64,000 nt of DNA, from assembly GCF_000620165.1 (NCBI RefSeq), contig NZ_JHVN01000010.1, positions 1-64,000 on the forward strand, in the 5' to 3' direction. A program made the position numbers and the translations under genes. This DNA comes from Anoxybacillus tepidamans PS2. Lineage in GTDB: Bacteria > Bacillota > Bacilli > Bacillales > Anoxybacillaceae. Shown here in pieces: positions 43,600 to 53,631 of this stretch. Each line of letters opens with the position of its first letter. Position 1 is the stretch's first letter. Below the pieces are notes generated by a model. The model saw only the letters and a program-made list of their open reading frames with translations, had not been told where the DNA came from and did not search any database.

Positions 43600-44088
43600 A
43601 TGATGTTTCGACAAGCCATCGATGAATTTCTTTTGTACTTGCAAATTGAAAAAACTATTCACTGAACGTTGATGGTTATGCGTATGATTTGAGATGTTTC
43701 GAGAACTTCTTACTTCAACACGGCTATTCTGTACCACTTCATGACATTACAAAAACGCATGTTCGTTGCTTCAACCAGCATCAGGTTTCATTTTTTAGAG
43801 AAAGACAATAGCCGAATGGCGATGCGAAACCATCTTCTGTTTAAACTGTTAGCCACTACGGGTATGCGAAGATCTGAAATTGTTGAACTAACTTGGGAAC
43901 AAATTGATTTATCTAACAACACGATACGTAGATTACTCCCCCTTCATCCTATGGTTGTCCCTTTAATGAAAAGTGATATGGAAAGTTTAGAGGAATATCA
44001 GCTCCACCCTTCCCAACTGACTTTGAGCAAAAGAAAAAAGCGATTGAAACATTTAACATATTTCGAAACCTGCTTAGTACGAAAATAA
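43600..44088 (+). pseudogene. Tyrosine recombinase (phage integrase family), decayed
   Basis: From ATG 43600 (GGAGG 8 nt upstream) the frame reads FRQAIDEFLLYLQIEK, shifts by one base to NYSLNVDGYAYDLRCFENFL (core-binding domain), and after an internal deletion continues in a third frame as MRNHLLFKLLATTGMRRSEIVELTWEQIDL split around the conserved Arg (TGMRRSEI). A further deletion joins RRLLPLHPMV to the tail; the HxxR and catalytic Tyr parts are missing. Clearly non-functional. The Tn7-like right end is 146 bp upstream. Confidence 0.8.
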
Positions 44089-44110
44089 CTACCCTAGCCG
44101 GGTAGTTATT
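44084..44110 (+). terminator. Hairpin after the recombinase remnant
   Basis: AATAACTACC pairs with GGTAGTTATT around CTAGCC; a short T-run is lacking, so termination is uncertain. Confidence 0.5.
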
Positions 44111-44200
44111 GTGCAAATGATAATCAGGGAGGAATTCTCAGGTTTCCACCATTAAATTACCAATGCCAATTCCTTCATGTACATATACTCCCAAAATTAA

Positions 44201-46774
44201 TTATAAATTTAAAATCAATGAGTAATTTTCCATTTTATGCTTGAATGATTCTTCCCCACCTTCAAGATGAAGAAGTATATATCTCATAATACGCTTATCA
44301 CTTAAATAACCTTTTTGTTTTACCCAACCATGATTGCCGTCTGATTCTAATACAACTACTTGCTCAGCATCTGCGTTGGTAACTATAGTAGAATTATGTG
44401 TGACAATAATGACTTGTCTTGTGTTTTTAACCGTTCGAAGGCTGGCGACTAAATTTTTATATATATACTGATTATCAAGATTATCTTCGGGTTGATCTAT
44501 TACGAGAGGTGTATTATCCCCGATATGCTTTCCATATTCGATTATAAAAGTCAAAATAGCAACTACTTTTTGTCCTAGCGAGAGATTTTCAATATTTTTA
44601 AACAACGGCTTTTCGGGCCGAATTAACTCCTTAGAGTTTACATTAAACATAAGAGTAAAATCATCTATAATCTCAAAATACTTCTGTAAACAAGCCATTA
44701 CATTTGACTTATTCCTAAGAAGAGTAGATTGGATTTCATTGTATATATTCTTTAATGTTCTGGCACTAACTTCTTCATATTCTTCTTCAACATCTTTAAT
44801 TGTTTTATTTCGATTTGATATGAAAGTGCTGATAGCAATAACTCTCTCCAACTCCGAGTATTTTTTTTTCGTTAAATAGCGAAGAAAACAAAGTAATCCA
44901 ATTTTTTCAACAATTTTATAGGTATATCTTTCTACATCTTCCCACGTTAAGCGAGTATTGGCCACTGAACCTCTCTTATTTACATTGAACCAAAGCTCGT
45001 CTAAGTAATAATCGACTTCTTTTTCTTTAGGGGAAAACTGAATTTGAATTAAGTCACGATGAGAGTTATTAAAGCTATCAATTGTCTCATTTACAAGTTT
45101 TTGTTGATCTGAAAACAGTTGCATTATTTTAGGAATGTTCTCCCGTAAGAATCTATTTAAACTTCTTGGTTGTATATTTTTTAATTTGGAAAGAAAATCG
45201 TCATAAAAATTAGTTTTTAATCCGTAAAATATAATGTCTTTAACAAATTGACCAATTTCTCCTTTATCAATCTTTGTTAGAATTCGGTTAATTGAAAAAC
45301 CCTTTCGGTAAACTTTATTAAGTACCTCTCTTTTTTTAGTATGGTTACGTATCTCGGTAGCGTTGAAATGTGTTCCGCTTTTTTCAATTTTAAATAATTG
45401 GAACCAATGGTCAGGCAGTTCTATATTTCCTTCTTTATTATAAACACTTTCCTTAAATGCCTTTTCGAGAAAGAAATCCCTATGATCCATAGACACCTTT
45501 GTATTAGATTGTGGTATAAATCGGACAATGTAATCATCTTCATTTAAAGAAAATAAGATGTATATTATTTCATGATTAGAGATAAACTTCAAATGGTTTA
45601 ATGTTTGAGCTTCTTGTGTAAGCACTGTATCTATAATATTCAATATTGTACTTTTTCCGGTTCCTCGACCGCCAATTATACAATTTAAATCTCTTGAAAA
45701 ATCTATATGAAATTTACCGACTTCATGCGATTTGGCAGTAGGCGAACTACTAAGAAATCCGTTTTCCCCCGATTTTATATAAATACCTTTAATGTATTTA
45801 TCTGTTGGAATAGGTTTTTTAACGTAAACACATAGTTTATAATTTGAAATTGCTTTTTTTAGGGTGGCAAAGGATACTTCGTTAAACTTCACCCAAGTAT
45901 TATTAATTCCTATCTCTGATATTTCATGGGCATCGCCTTCAAACAGATAACAAAAATCATTGAGTTTTCGCTTCGAATGAGCTAAAAATTTTGGTTCCCA
46001 TCCTCGTTGCTCTAAATTTTTGAGTCCTAAAACTTTTAATTCTTTGCAGTTAAACAAAGTTTCTTTGTACACGCCAGTTCCAATAAATTTGGAAGTATTA
46101 ATGTGAGCTATATAAGCGATTCCACCCATTTCATGAATTTCTTTGATTATGGTATAGCTTGTTTCTATAGTACCTTTTTTTTCAATATATTTATCAAGAA
46201 ACTTTTGAACTTCATTGAATTTGGCTTCATTAAAGATTCCAACAACATGATTTTCATCAGAACATGAAATCTCAACACCTAAAAAAACATAAATCGCTTT
46301 CTTATCTTTATTTATAGATTTTATACGACTTTTATAATATTCATCTACAGCCGCTTTCAGCTTTCTATACCCGCTGATTGTATTATGGTCAGTTACGACA
46401 ACCACTTCTATGTCTTCCGAGTATAATTTATGAGCAATTAACATAAACGATAAATATTCTTTAAAATTTTCATAAGGTAATTGTTTTTCAGTAAGTTGCT
46501 CAACATATTTTACTCCATCGTAATCCCCTCTCGATAACCCTTCTAGTAGAATTTTCTTTTGCTCTTGATTAAGGTAATTCTGTTCAACAGCAAAATCAAT
46601 TATCTCATGTACACTTAAATCTTGATATTTCCTACCTTTTATCAGACGGTAATCAAATGATGCCGGCGTATGCAAATGAAATTCACATTTTTTTAAGCTA
46701 CCGTATTTTTTTCTAGAAGCTTCTATATCCTTGTAAATTTGTATAATATCGCTGGTTACGGTTTGCATCGCCAA
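44201..46774 (-). CDS. PHP-domain / SMC-like AAA ATPase (TrlF type)
   Basis: The 857-aa fusion begins with a PHP phosphoesterase domain: CEFHLHTPASFDYR (residues 25-38), VVTDHNTISGY, GIAYIAHINTS and FEGDAHEISEIG supply metal-binding His/Asp. An ABC/SMC-like ATPase follows: Walker A IIGGRGTGKSTILN (about residue 375), an intervening region without obvious long coiled coil, signature LSLGQKVVAILTF, Walker B PLVIDQPEDNLDN and H-loop VIIVTHNS. Such fusions are annotated TrlF-like and are scattered among accessory islands; nuclease-type defence is suspected. Low GC and the decayed neighbour suggest transfer. Confidence 0.8.
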   Translation of the reverse strand: MAMQTVTSDIIQIYKDIEASRKKYGSLKKCEFHLHTPASFDYRLIKGRKYQDLSVHEIIDFAVEQNYLNQEQKKILLEGLSRGDYDGVKYVEQLTEKQLPYENFKEYLSFMLIAHKLYSEDIEVVVVTDHNTISGYRKLKAAVDEYYKSRIKSINKDKKAIYVFLGVEISCSDENHVVGIFNEAKFNEVQKFLDKYIEKKGTIETSYTIIKEIHEMGGIAYIAHINTSKFIGTGVYKETLFNCKELKVLGLKNLEQRGWEPKFLAHSKRKLNDFCYLFEGDAHEISEIGINNTWVKFNEVSFATLKKAISNYKLCVYVKKPIPTDKYIKGIYIKSGENGFLSSSPTAKSHEVGKFHIDFSRDLNCIIGGRGTGKSTILNIIDTVLTQEAQTLNHLKFISNHEIIYILFSLNEDDYIVRFIPQSNTKVSMDHRDFFLEKAFKESVYNKEGNIELPDHWFQLFKIEKSGTHFNATEIRNHTKKREVLNKVYRKGFSINRILTKIDKGEIGQFVKDIIFYGLKTNFYDDFLSKLKNIQPRSLNRFLRENIPKIMQLFSDQQKLVNETIDSFNNSHRDLIQIQFSPKEKEVDYYLDELWFNVNKRGSVANTRLTWEDVERYTYKIVEKIGLLCFLRYLTKKKYSELERVIAISTFISNRNKTIKDVEEEYEEVSARTLKNIYNEIQSTLLRNKSNVMACLQKYFEIIDDFTLMFNVNSKELIRPEKPLFKNIENLSLGQKVVAILTFIIEYGKHIGDNTPLVIDQPEDNLDNQYIYKNLVASLRTVKNTRQVIIVTHNSTIVTNADAEQVVVLESDGNHGWVKQKGYLSDKRIMRYILLHLEGGEESFKHKMENYSLILNL

Positions 46775-46958
46775 AGTCCTCTTCCTCCTATGGAAGTATT
46801 TTTATCACTTAATAATTCAATCCGAAACTTCATTTGCTACCATGTATTTAGTAAAGAGAATGTTCCCTTTGTTTTGTTTGCTTTTTCTTAGTGTATCAAG
46901 GGATTGGCTCGAAGGTAAAGTGATACGGATTTAGGTTCCTATGAAACTAAGTTTTACA

Positions 46959-47697
46959 TTAACGAATATCCAAAGTAATTCTTAATTGAGATTCTATCTT
47001 CTTCTTAATATTATGTATTACAGTTTGCTGCTTCACGGATGGTACAATACCTTTACAAATTAAGTCATACATATTTGATGAGAATTTCTTCTCAAATGAA
47101 TTAACATCAACAGCACCGGCTTTAATAAGATTATTTATATACTCTAGGAACTGTAACAAAGAGCGACGAGTTTCTTTTGCTTTTTTTATCTTTGCTTTTC
47201 TAGAGTTTGTTGTTGCTTTTACATGCTGTATATATTCTTGAATAACATTTGTGTTGTAATGAATCAGGTTGTTACTTTCTCGGATTTGTGATAACTCGAA
47301 AGCAATTAGATCATTAGTTTGCCTTTCCTGAATTAGAGGAAGCTCATCACAAATTATTCTATGGTAATTGTTATTGTTTATCCCTAAACGCATTGTGATA
47401 TTTAAACCGTTTAATTTAGCGAAGAAATCCCATATCGTAAATGAATAGTGAAAACGGTCGTCTTTTGTATAAGTAAGATTGAAATACCCATTTTCCTTAA
47501 TCTTCCAAAAAGCCTCTTTTACATTTGGAATCCATATTTTATCCTTAATGTCTTTCTTTTTATGAATATATGTATCGTAAATCCATAACTGCCATAAATA
47601 TGGCGGTGTTTGAATAAGATGGGTGCTCGTAGTCCATATCTTTAAGCAAGCTGGAAAATTATTTATTGTAAACCGATGTTTTTCAATTCCTGAAGCT
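46959..47697 (-). pseudogene. Uncharacterised gene, start missing
   Basis: An open frame of about 245 codons runs from a stop at 47699 to the end at 46959, but no ATG, GTG or TTG occurs in its first 100 codons; the first Met is at 47393. The upstream part reads HRFTINNFPACLKIWTTSTH and KENGYFNLTYTKDDRFHYSF; the downstream part (QTNDLIAFELSQIRESNN and KAKETRRSLLQFLEY) is helical. No family recognised. It is upstream of the PHP-ATPase in the same direction and may be a decayed partner gene. Confidence 0.55.
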
Positions 47698-47699
47698 CA

Positions 47700-47812
47700 C
47701 GTTCCTTTTCGCTTCGTTCCTGCTTTTCCCGCTTTCTCTTTTCTTCAAGTTCTAGCCTTTTCCTTTCAATCTGTTTCCTTTTTTGTTCTTCTTCAAAAGA
47801 TAAAAGTTAAGC
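47700..47812 (-). pseudogene. Coiled-coil gene fragment
   Basis: On the minus strand a 37-codon open stretch after a stop reads FEEEQKRKQIERKRLELEEK and ends QELKNIGLQ at about 47674, overlapping the previous frame. Highly charged coiled coil; looks like the 3' end of a lost gene. No function assigned. Confidence 0.4.
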
Positions 47813-48009
47813 GAAATGCAAGATTTTTTTTCAGCACCCCAAGTCTTTTTATAAGTTCATATAAGAATGCTTTAAAAGAAGAGGATAGATACAGGCAGAA
47901 TAATTTTGCTTGTTCTATCCTTTTCTGTACTACAAATAATCTCATTTACTACTACAACATTTCCCGTATTTGGCTTCGTTATAAGGCTTTGTTAAGTTAT
48001 ATTGTTACA

Positions 48010-48258
48010 TCAAAAGAAAATGAAGATTGAAACAATAATCATAAATACGTATACCCCTATTACTATACTTACAATACTTATTGAAATTGTCTTCCATCGT
48101 CCCTTTTCACTTATTAAGGCTGTTATTAACGAAAGTCCTACACCGATTATTAAAATGCCAGTACCAATATCTCCTCTAATTTTACCATATCCGAAGGCTA
48201 ATACAATATGAGTCAAGATTAATAAAGCAATGGATACTTTCCCTAAATGTTTTCTCAA
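48010..48258 (-). CDS. Small membrane protein
   Basis: An 82-aa product from TTG 48258, with AGGGGGA 8-9 nt upstream. It has three hydrophobic segments (IALLILTHIVLAFG, GTGILIIGVGLSLITALI and ISIVSIVIGVYVFMIIVS) separated by short basic loops. No family recognised. It stands alone in AT-rich accessory DNA. Confidence 0.6.
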   Translation of the reverse strand: MRKHLGKVSIALLILTHIVLAFGYGKIRGDIGTGILIIGVGLSLITALISEKGRWKTISISIVSIVIGVYVFMIIVSIFIFF

Positions 48259-48493
48259 TTAAAAATCCCCCTATGAATTTGGTTTAAATTATTATTAACA
48301 ATTTCCCCTCTTTACCTTATATTACAATTTTATGTATTTTTAGGATTTTATTCAAAGTTAACCAAATATAATGTGTGACATTATATATAAGACATTGATA
48401 TTAAAGTGCTAATAATTGTTTACCTGTACTTGATATTAAACAGTAGAAAAGGGCTTTTACTTTCCAAAAGAATTCCAATCGACTTTTTTACAG

Positions 48494-48640
<147 letters not shown>

Positions 48641-48888
48641 TTATAATTTCATCAACTTCTATCTCGTCATATTATGTTACCTTCCTCTATGCTTGTTTGA
48701 TTCATATTTTTGAGTGGTATTCTCTGAGGCACTTCATCTTAGTAAATGTCCGGATTCAAGGGGTTAATGAGGGGCATCCATTATTTCATTTTTAAAAATA
48801 CCCTTAAGAATTTCGAGAAAAAGTATTTAAAAAATATAGCTGTCAATGTATTTAGCTTATTGTGGTTACATTGACAGCCAAGAAATTT

Positions 48889-50091
48889 TTATATATTGTA
48901 TTGGTTTTTAAATCCGAAAATCTCGTCAACAGCTTGGTGATACCCACCCGCTTTTTGAAAAGATTCTCTAATATTTGCAACAACTTGATGGAAAGACGGT
49001 TGGTTTAACACGTGATCGACGGCTTGACGCAGTTGATTTGCAGTCAAACTTTGCATTTCTAATTTAATACCGGCCCCGATATTGGCAACCTGCTTGGCAA
49101 TGATCGGCTGATCCGCGCTTTGTGGAATTACAATGAGCGGAACCCCGTAGTAGAGACCTTCATTGGTACTGTTCATTCCCCCATGTGTAATAAATAATTT
49201 ACTGCATTTCAACACCTCAATTTGTGGAACATAATTTTTTACAATGAAGTTTTTAGGAATTTCCCCTAAATCAGATATGTGAGTTTTTGTCCCAATAGAC
49301 ATGACAACGGTATGGTCAGTGTTCCCCAATGCTTTAAAACAAAGTTTATAGAAATCAATTGCTTGGTTGAAGACAGTACCTAGTGAAATATAAATTGGAC
49401 TTTTCTCTTTGATTTCAGTAAGGTCAAAGTTTTCTTGTGATAATCGTGAAGAGATGGATGGACCTACAAATTTGTAAGTTTGGTCGAATGCTTCTCCAAA
49501 AGGTTGAAACTCCCTAGTTGTATAAACGATGGTAAGTGGTGCAGGGTTGCAGAAAACTTCATAAGGAGAATGGATCTCCACATTATATTTTTCCTTCACC
49601 ATTGCCGTTAGATTTTGAAATTCATCGTATATAGGTTTCGCTATTTCTGCAGGAATTTCTTTAGAAAGGTGCTCCAGCGTTTTATCGAATGATGCTTTTG
49701 TCTGCGCAAAAGAAGTACAAGAATTGATTGCGGGAAGCTTAAGAATTTGGGCAAGTAAACGTCCACAGCCAAACATGGAATCATGGATGATGTAATCAAA
49801 ATCCTCTCCTTTGATCTGTTCAAGAACGCTAGGTATAACGATATCTGCTGTACGTAAAAGACCGTTGACTCTTTGAAGTAAATAATTCCTTCCACCTGAA
49901 AGAAAGGCTGTTAGAAACTTTTGACCATCAATAGTTCGTACATTAGCTCCCGTCTTTTCAATGCGTTCGCGAAAAGCTTCTATCGTAAAGTACACGACCT
50001 CTTCTCCGCGCGAAATAAGCTCCTGCACTACTCCAATAGTTGGATTGATATGTCCTTCTGATCCGGCATTAATAAATAAAACACGCGCCAT
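48889..50091 (-). CDS. MGT-family UDP-glycosyltransferase
   Basis: The 400-aa GT1/GT-B enzyme is similar in layout to B. subtilis YjiC and macrolide glycosyltransferases. The N-terminus reads ARVLFINAGSEGHINPTIGV (acceptor side), and the donor-binding region is FITHGGMNSTNEGLYYGVPL with IPQSADQPIIA. It transfers glucose or a similar sugar from UDP-sugar to small molecules such as flavonoids or antibiotics. The ATG at 50091 is chosen because AAGGAG lies 8 nt upstream; a GTG 9 nt earlier overlaps it. Cytosolic, monocistronic. Confidence 0.9.
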   Translation of the reverse strand: MARVLFINAGSEGHINPTIGVVQELISRGEEVVYFTIEAFRERIEKTGANVRTIDGQKFLTAFLSGGRNYLLQRVNGLLRTADIVIPSVLEQIKGEDFDYIIHDSMFGCGRLLAQILKLPAINSCTSFAQTKASFDKTLEHLSKEIPAEIAKPIYDEFQNLTAMVKEKYNVEIHSPYEVFCNPAPLTIVYTTREFQPFGEAFDQTYKFVGPSISSRLSQENFDLTEIKEKSPIYISLGTVFNQAIDFYKLCFKALGNTDHTVVMSIGTKTHISDLGEIPKNFIVKNYVPQIEVLKCSKLFITHGGMNSTNEGLYYGVPLIVIPQSADQPIIAKQVANIGAGIKLEMQSLTANQLRQAVDHVLNQPSFHQVVANIRESFQKAGGYHQAVDEIFGFKNQYNI

Positions 50092-50100
50092 TTCTGCCAC

Positions 50101-50699
50101 TCCTTAAGTAATTTGTGTGAGAATAAGAGCCGCTGTTCCATAGGTTATGCAGCCAAGCCTATCATCTCACTATTTTATGTATAGTCTTATCCATGAACAG
50201 CCGCATTCCATTTACACCAAAATTCATAGAGCCGCTTACAATTATATAATAGTACATATGTTCTTGTCACTCGACCGTTTTGGCTAATGCCAACCGATAT
50301 TCATCCTCATCAGGATCATGCCCTTCCTACTTTTGAGGTGAGAGGCTTCTGTCGGGAAATAATAAAAATAAACCAATTTTCAAATTCTAATAGACTTATT
50401 ATGTAATAGAGAATACGCCTAAAATTATAAAATATCGTTAAAAGGCTTCAAAGTTACTGTTTTGAAAACGGGGAGTTATGGAAGCGAACGCACCCTGCTA
50501 TCTATTAGTTGATGCAGCGGCAAAAACTTCGCTTCTTCCTTTTTGGCCATTCTGTAATACTAGACTGAATCTTGTCCCGTGAAACAAATGGGAAGGCCCA
50601 AAATATATAATCATGATTGCCTTACTTTTCAAATTATTTTATCATATTAACCATCTAAATGAATCGTAAGGATTTCTTTGGCCATGAAAGGAGAAAAAA
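50101..50699. other. Intergenic region, about 600 bp, no gene recognised
   Basis: Contains promoter-like AT-rich sequence for the glycosyltransferase (TATATAAT on the minus strand near 50245) and a ribosome site (AAAGGAG at 50688-50694) for the oxidoreductase. Short open stretches such as one starting at 50290 lack support. No conserved RNA structure was recognised. Confidence 0.4.
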
Positions 50700-52739
50700 A
50701 TGAACTCATTTGTGCAACAGCCAACGGGCATCTTTCCGTCTGTTTGTTCTCTCGATTGCCCTGATCAATGTGGGCTACTCGTACATAAGCAGGATGGAAA
50801 AATCGTGAAAATACAAGGCGATCCGAATCACCCTGTGACAAAAGGCAATATATGCAATAAAGTGCGGAATATGACCGAGCGAATTTACGACCCGAAGCGC
50901 TTGAAATACCCAATGAAACGTACAGGTGCTAAAGGTGAAGGGAAATTTGTGCAAATCAGCTGGGATGAAGCTATTGAGACCATCGCGGACAAATGGAAAG
51001 ACCTGATTGAAACAGAAGGACCTGAAAGCATTCTTCCGTATAGTTTTTACGGCAACATGGGGAGACTTAGCTCCGAAGGGATGGATCGGCGGTTTTTCCA
51101 TCGGCTGGGCGCTTCCTTGCTCGATCGGACCATTTGTTCGTCAGCTGGGGCCCAAGGGCTTCAGTATACAATGGGAGGCGGTTTTGGAACCGATCCGGAA
51201 GATACGATTCATGCCAAACTCATCATCTTCTGGGGAATCAATGCGGTAAGCACCAACATGCATCAAATTGTTTTGGCCCAAAAAGCTCGAAAAAACGGGG
51301 CGAAGATTGTTGTGATTGATGTTCATAAAAATCAAACCGGCCAGTTCGCCGATTGGTTCATTCCGATCTTGCCGGGCACCGATGCCGCTCTTGCTTTAGG
51401 CATGATGCATATTTTATTTGCAGAAAACATGGTAGACTATGATTTTTTGAGAAAATATACGGTTGGATATGAGGAGCTGCGCGAGCATGTGGTTCAGTAC
51501 GATCCCATTACGGTTTCCAAAATAACAGGTGTTCCCGTTGAAGATATTTATAAGCTTGCCAGATGGTATGGGCAAACCACCCCTTCCTTCATTCGAATCG
51601 GCAACGGTCTGCAGCATCACGACAACGGGGGAATGTGTATTCGAACGATTGCTTGCCTCCCTGCTTTGACCGGACAATGGCTGGTCAAAGGCGGCGGCGC
51701 CATCAAATCCAATAGCGGCTATTTGGCGCTTAATCAAAGGAGCTTGCAGCGTCCGGATTTATTGCAAAAGAAACATACGCGAATCATCAACATGAATCTG
51801 CTCGGCCAGGCATTATTAGAATTAGACCCGCCGATTAAATCGTTATTCGTGTACGGCACAAATCCGGCGGTGGTTGCCCCAAACAGCAATAAAGTAAGAG
51901 AAGGATTGGCGAGGGACGATCTCTTTGTTGTCGTACATGATTTATTTTTAACAGAAACCGCAAAATACGCCGATATTGTGCTTCCGGCCACTTCTTCATT
52001 CGAAAATACGGATCTTTATACATCATACTGGCACCACTATGTTCAAATTCAGCAGCCTGTGATTGAACGATATGGAGAGTCGAAATCCAACGTCGAAGTA
52101 TTTCAATTGCTTGCGAAAAAAATGGGCTTTGAGGATCCGTGCTTATATGAGACAGAAGCAGAAATGATTTCGCAAGCCTTGGATAATCCAAATAATCCGT
52201 TCCTAGAAGGAATCGATTATCACACATTGGTGGAAAAGCAGTATGTAAAAGCACATGTCAAACCGTTGCTGCCGGGAACATGGCCAACTCCGAGCGGAAA
52301 AATTGAACTTTATTCAAGAAAAATGGAACAAGACGGCTATCCTCCGTTGCCAACGTATACGCCTATTGTTGACGATGGAGACTTTCCGTTTTTATTTGTG
52401 CCCGGTCCCAACCATAACTTTTTAAATACCACCTTCTCCAATAATGAAAAGCACATTTCGTTCGAAAAAGAACCGCGCCTGTATATGAATATGAAAGATG
52501 CTTTAGCAAAAGGAATTCAGGATGGAGATCGAGTCCGAGTATGGAACGATCGTGGAGAATGCATTTTGAAGGCTGCTGTTGGAGAACATGTCCTTCCTGG
52601 TGTCGTTGTCACGCAAGGGTTATGGGCCGACTCCCCAGGCATGAAACATCTGGTCAACTCCCTTACCCCCGATCGGATAGCTGATATGGGCGGTGGAGCT
52701 ACCTTTTTTTCCGGCCGAGTAGATGTGGAGAAATGTTAG
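50700..52739 (+). CDS. Molybdopterin-dependent oxidoreductase with [4Fe-4S] (YoaE-like)
   Basis: The 679-aa DMSO-reductase-family catalytic subunit begins with the cluster motif VCSLDCPDQCGLLV (Cys 16, 20, 24) and a fourth Cys in GNICNKV. It continues with SWDEAIETIADKW, GNMGRLSSEGMDRRFFH (Mo-ligand region, where Ser may coordinate) and VFVYGTNPAV-type segments (LFVYGTNPAVVAP), and ends with the cofactor-binding cap (DRVRVWNDRGEC). No Tat signal is seen, so it is cytosolic. No electron-transfer subunits are adjacent. Substrate unknown; formate dehydrogenase activity is not supported because Sec/Cys is absent. Confidence 0.85.
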   Translation: MNSFVQQPTGIFPSVCSLDCPDQCGLLVHKQDGKIVKIQGDPNHPVTKGNICNKVRNMTERIYDPKRLKYPMKRTGAKGEGKFVQISWDEAIETIADKWKDLIETEGPESILPYSFYGNMGRLSSEGMDRRFFHRLGASLLDRTICSSAGAQGLQYTMGGGFGTDPEDTIHAKLIIFWGINAVSTNMHQIVLAQKARKNGAKIVVIDVHKNQTGQFADWFIPILPGTDAALALGMMHILFAENMVDYDFLRKYTVGYEELREHVVQYDPITVSKITGVPVEDIYKLARWYGQTTPSFIRIGNGLQHHDNGGMCIRTIACLPALTGQWLVKGGGAIKSNSGYLALNQRSLQRPDLLQKKHTRIINMNLLGQALLELDPPIKSLFVYGTNPAVVAPNSNKVREGLARDDLFVVVHDLFLTETAKYADIVLPATSSFENTDLYTSYWHHYVQIQQPVIERYGESKSNVEVFQLLAKKMGFEDPCLYETEAEMISQALDNPNNPFLEGIDYHTLVEKQYVKAHVKPLLPGTWPTPSGKIELYSRKMEQDGYPPLPTYTPIVDDGDFPFLFVPGPNHNFLNTTFSNNEKHISFEKEPRLYMNMKDALAKGIQDGDRVRVWNDRGECILKAAVGEHVLPGVVVTQGLWADSPGMKHLVNSLTPDRIADMGGGATFFSGRVDVEKC

Positions 52740-52751
52740 GGTGAATTGCTG

Positions 52752-52798
52752 GAGGGGCTTGCTAGAATGAATATGTGGATCGGACGCCCCTCTTTTTT
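52752..52798 (+). terminator. Terminator of the molybdopterin oxidoreductase gene
   Basis: GAGGGGC (52752-52758) pairs with GCCCCTC (52786-52792), followed by TTTTTT. Confidence 0.75.
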
Positions 52799-52990
52799 CA
52801 CCAAGAACAAACTGATAACCGATAATTATGTCAACCTTCCCATAAGTCCTCAAATTGAACTTATATTACGCTCACTAGAACTTGGAAAGTATATAAGCAG
52901 CTATTGAATACTTGGCCCCCTTCCTTTATTAGAATGTATAGTTTTTCTGAGATTTCTTTATCTCCTTTTATTACGGAAATTTTTAAAAAT

Positions 52991-53030
52991 AAAAAACTGA
53001 CAACTGTTGATCCATAAGCTGTCAGTTTTT
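52991..53030 (-). terminator. Terminator of the second arsC
   Basis: AAAAACTGACA (52991-53001) pairs with TGTCAGTTTTT (53020-53030); symmetrical A and T runs allow termination from both sides. Confidence 0.75.
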
Positions 53031-53059
53031 AATCAAATTAAAACAGAGAATGCAATTTA

Positions 53060-53482
53060 TTATTCCCCCGTCTCCGCAAAACGCTTAATTCGTTCACCAA
53101 TTTCATCGCGAACACGTTGAAACACAGCCCATTTTTCTTCTTCTGTTCCCTCTGCTTTCGCAGGATCGTCAAATCCCCAGTGGACGCGTTTCACATGCGG
53201 CGGTGTGATCGGACAATGATCAGCTGCGTGACCACATAATGTGACGACTAAATCGGCTTGATTTAAAATTTCACGGTCAATGACATCGGATGTTTGATTA
53301 GAAATGTCGATCCCTACTTCTTTCATAGCTTTTACCGCGTTTGGATTGAGTCCATGTGCTTCGATACCTGCGCTATAAACGTTCCATTCATCGCCGAGGT
53401 ATTTTTTAGCCCACCCTTCCGCCATTTGGCTGCGGCAAGAGTTTCCTGTGCATAAGAAATAAATCGTCTTTTTGTTTTCCAT
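53060..53482 (-). CDS. arsC: Thioredoxin-coupled arsenate reductase, copy 2 (orphan)
   Basis: The 140-aa product has the same catalytic set as the copy at 36016-36438: P-loop [15 protein letters not shown] and Cys pair in [11 protein letters not shown]. About 12 residues differ (for example NPNAV for NSNAV, DREIL for DPEIL). It stands alone, with no arsR or efflux gene beside it, outside the Tn7-like element, and is divergent from an MFS exporter. Either an older resident gene or a remnant of another ars cluster. It could work with the Acr3 of the transposon. Confidence 0.93.
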   Translation of the reverse strand: MENKKTIYFLCTGNSCRSQMAEGWAKKYLGDEWNVYSAGIEAHGLNPNAVKAMKEVGIDISNQTSDVIDREILNQADLVVTLCGHAADHCPITPPHVKRVHWGFDDPAKAEGTEEEKWAVFQRVRDEIGERIKRFAETGE

Positions 53483-53631
53483 GTTTCATTCCACCCCTAA
53501 TATATTGTATAGTGTAAATGAATTAGCACAAGGATTATTTTGGAAATATGACTGTTTTAATAAGGAGTTGTAACCAATGTGATACTCCCCTTTGTTAACT
53601 AACTTAAAACTAAATAAAGGGGGCTGCTTCA

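Noticed and set aside
45825-45850. CACATAGTTTATAA inside the PHP-ATPase gene as an opposite-oriented Ter site
   Set aside because: It keeps only part of the core, lies in coding sequence of AT-rich DNA, and lacks the GTAC/TTAG side; chance is more likely.
47623-48030. 135-codon + strand frame in the decayed region
   Set aside because: It is the complement of the coiled-coil fragment and the start-less gene; no ribosome site or family.
50101-50699. Riboswitch (molybdenum cofactor) before the molybdopterin oxidoreductase
   Set aside because: No recognisable conserved structure could be traced; the region looks unstructured.
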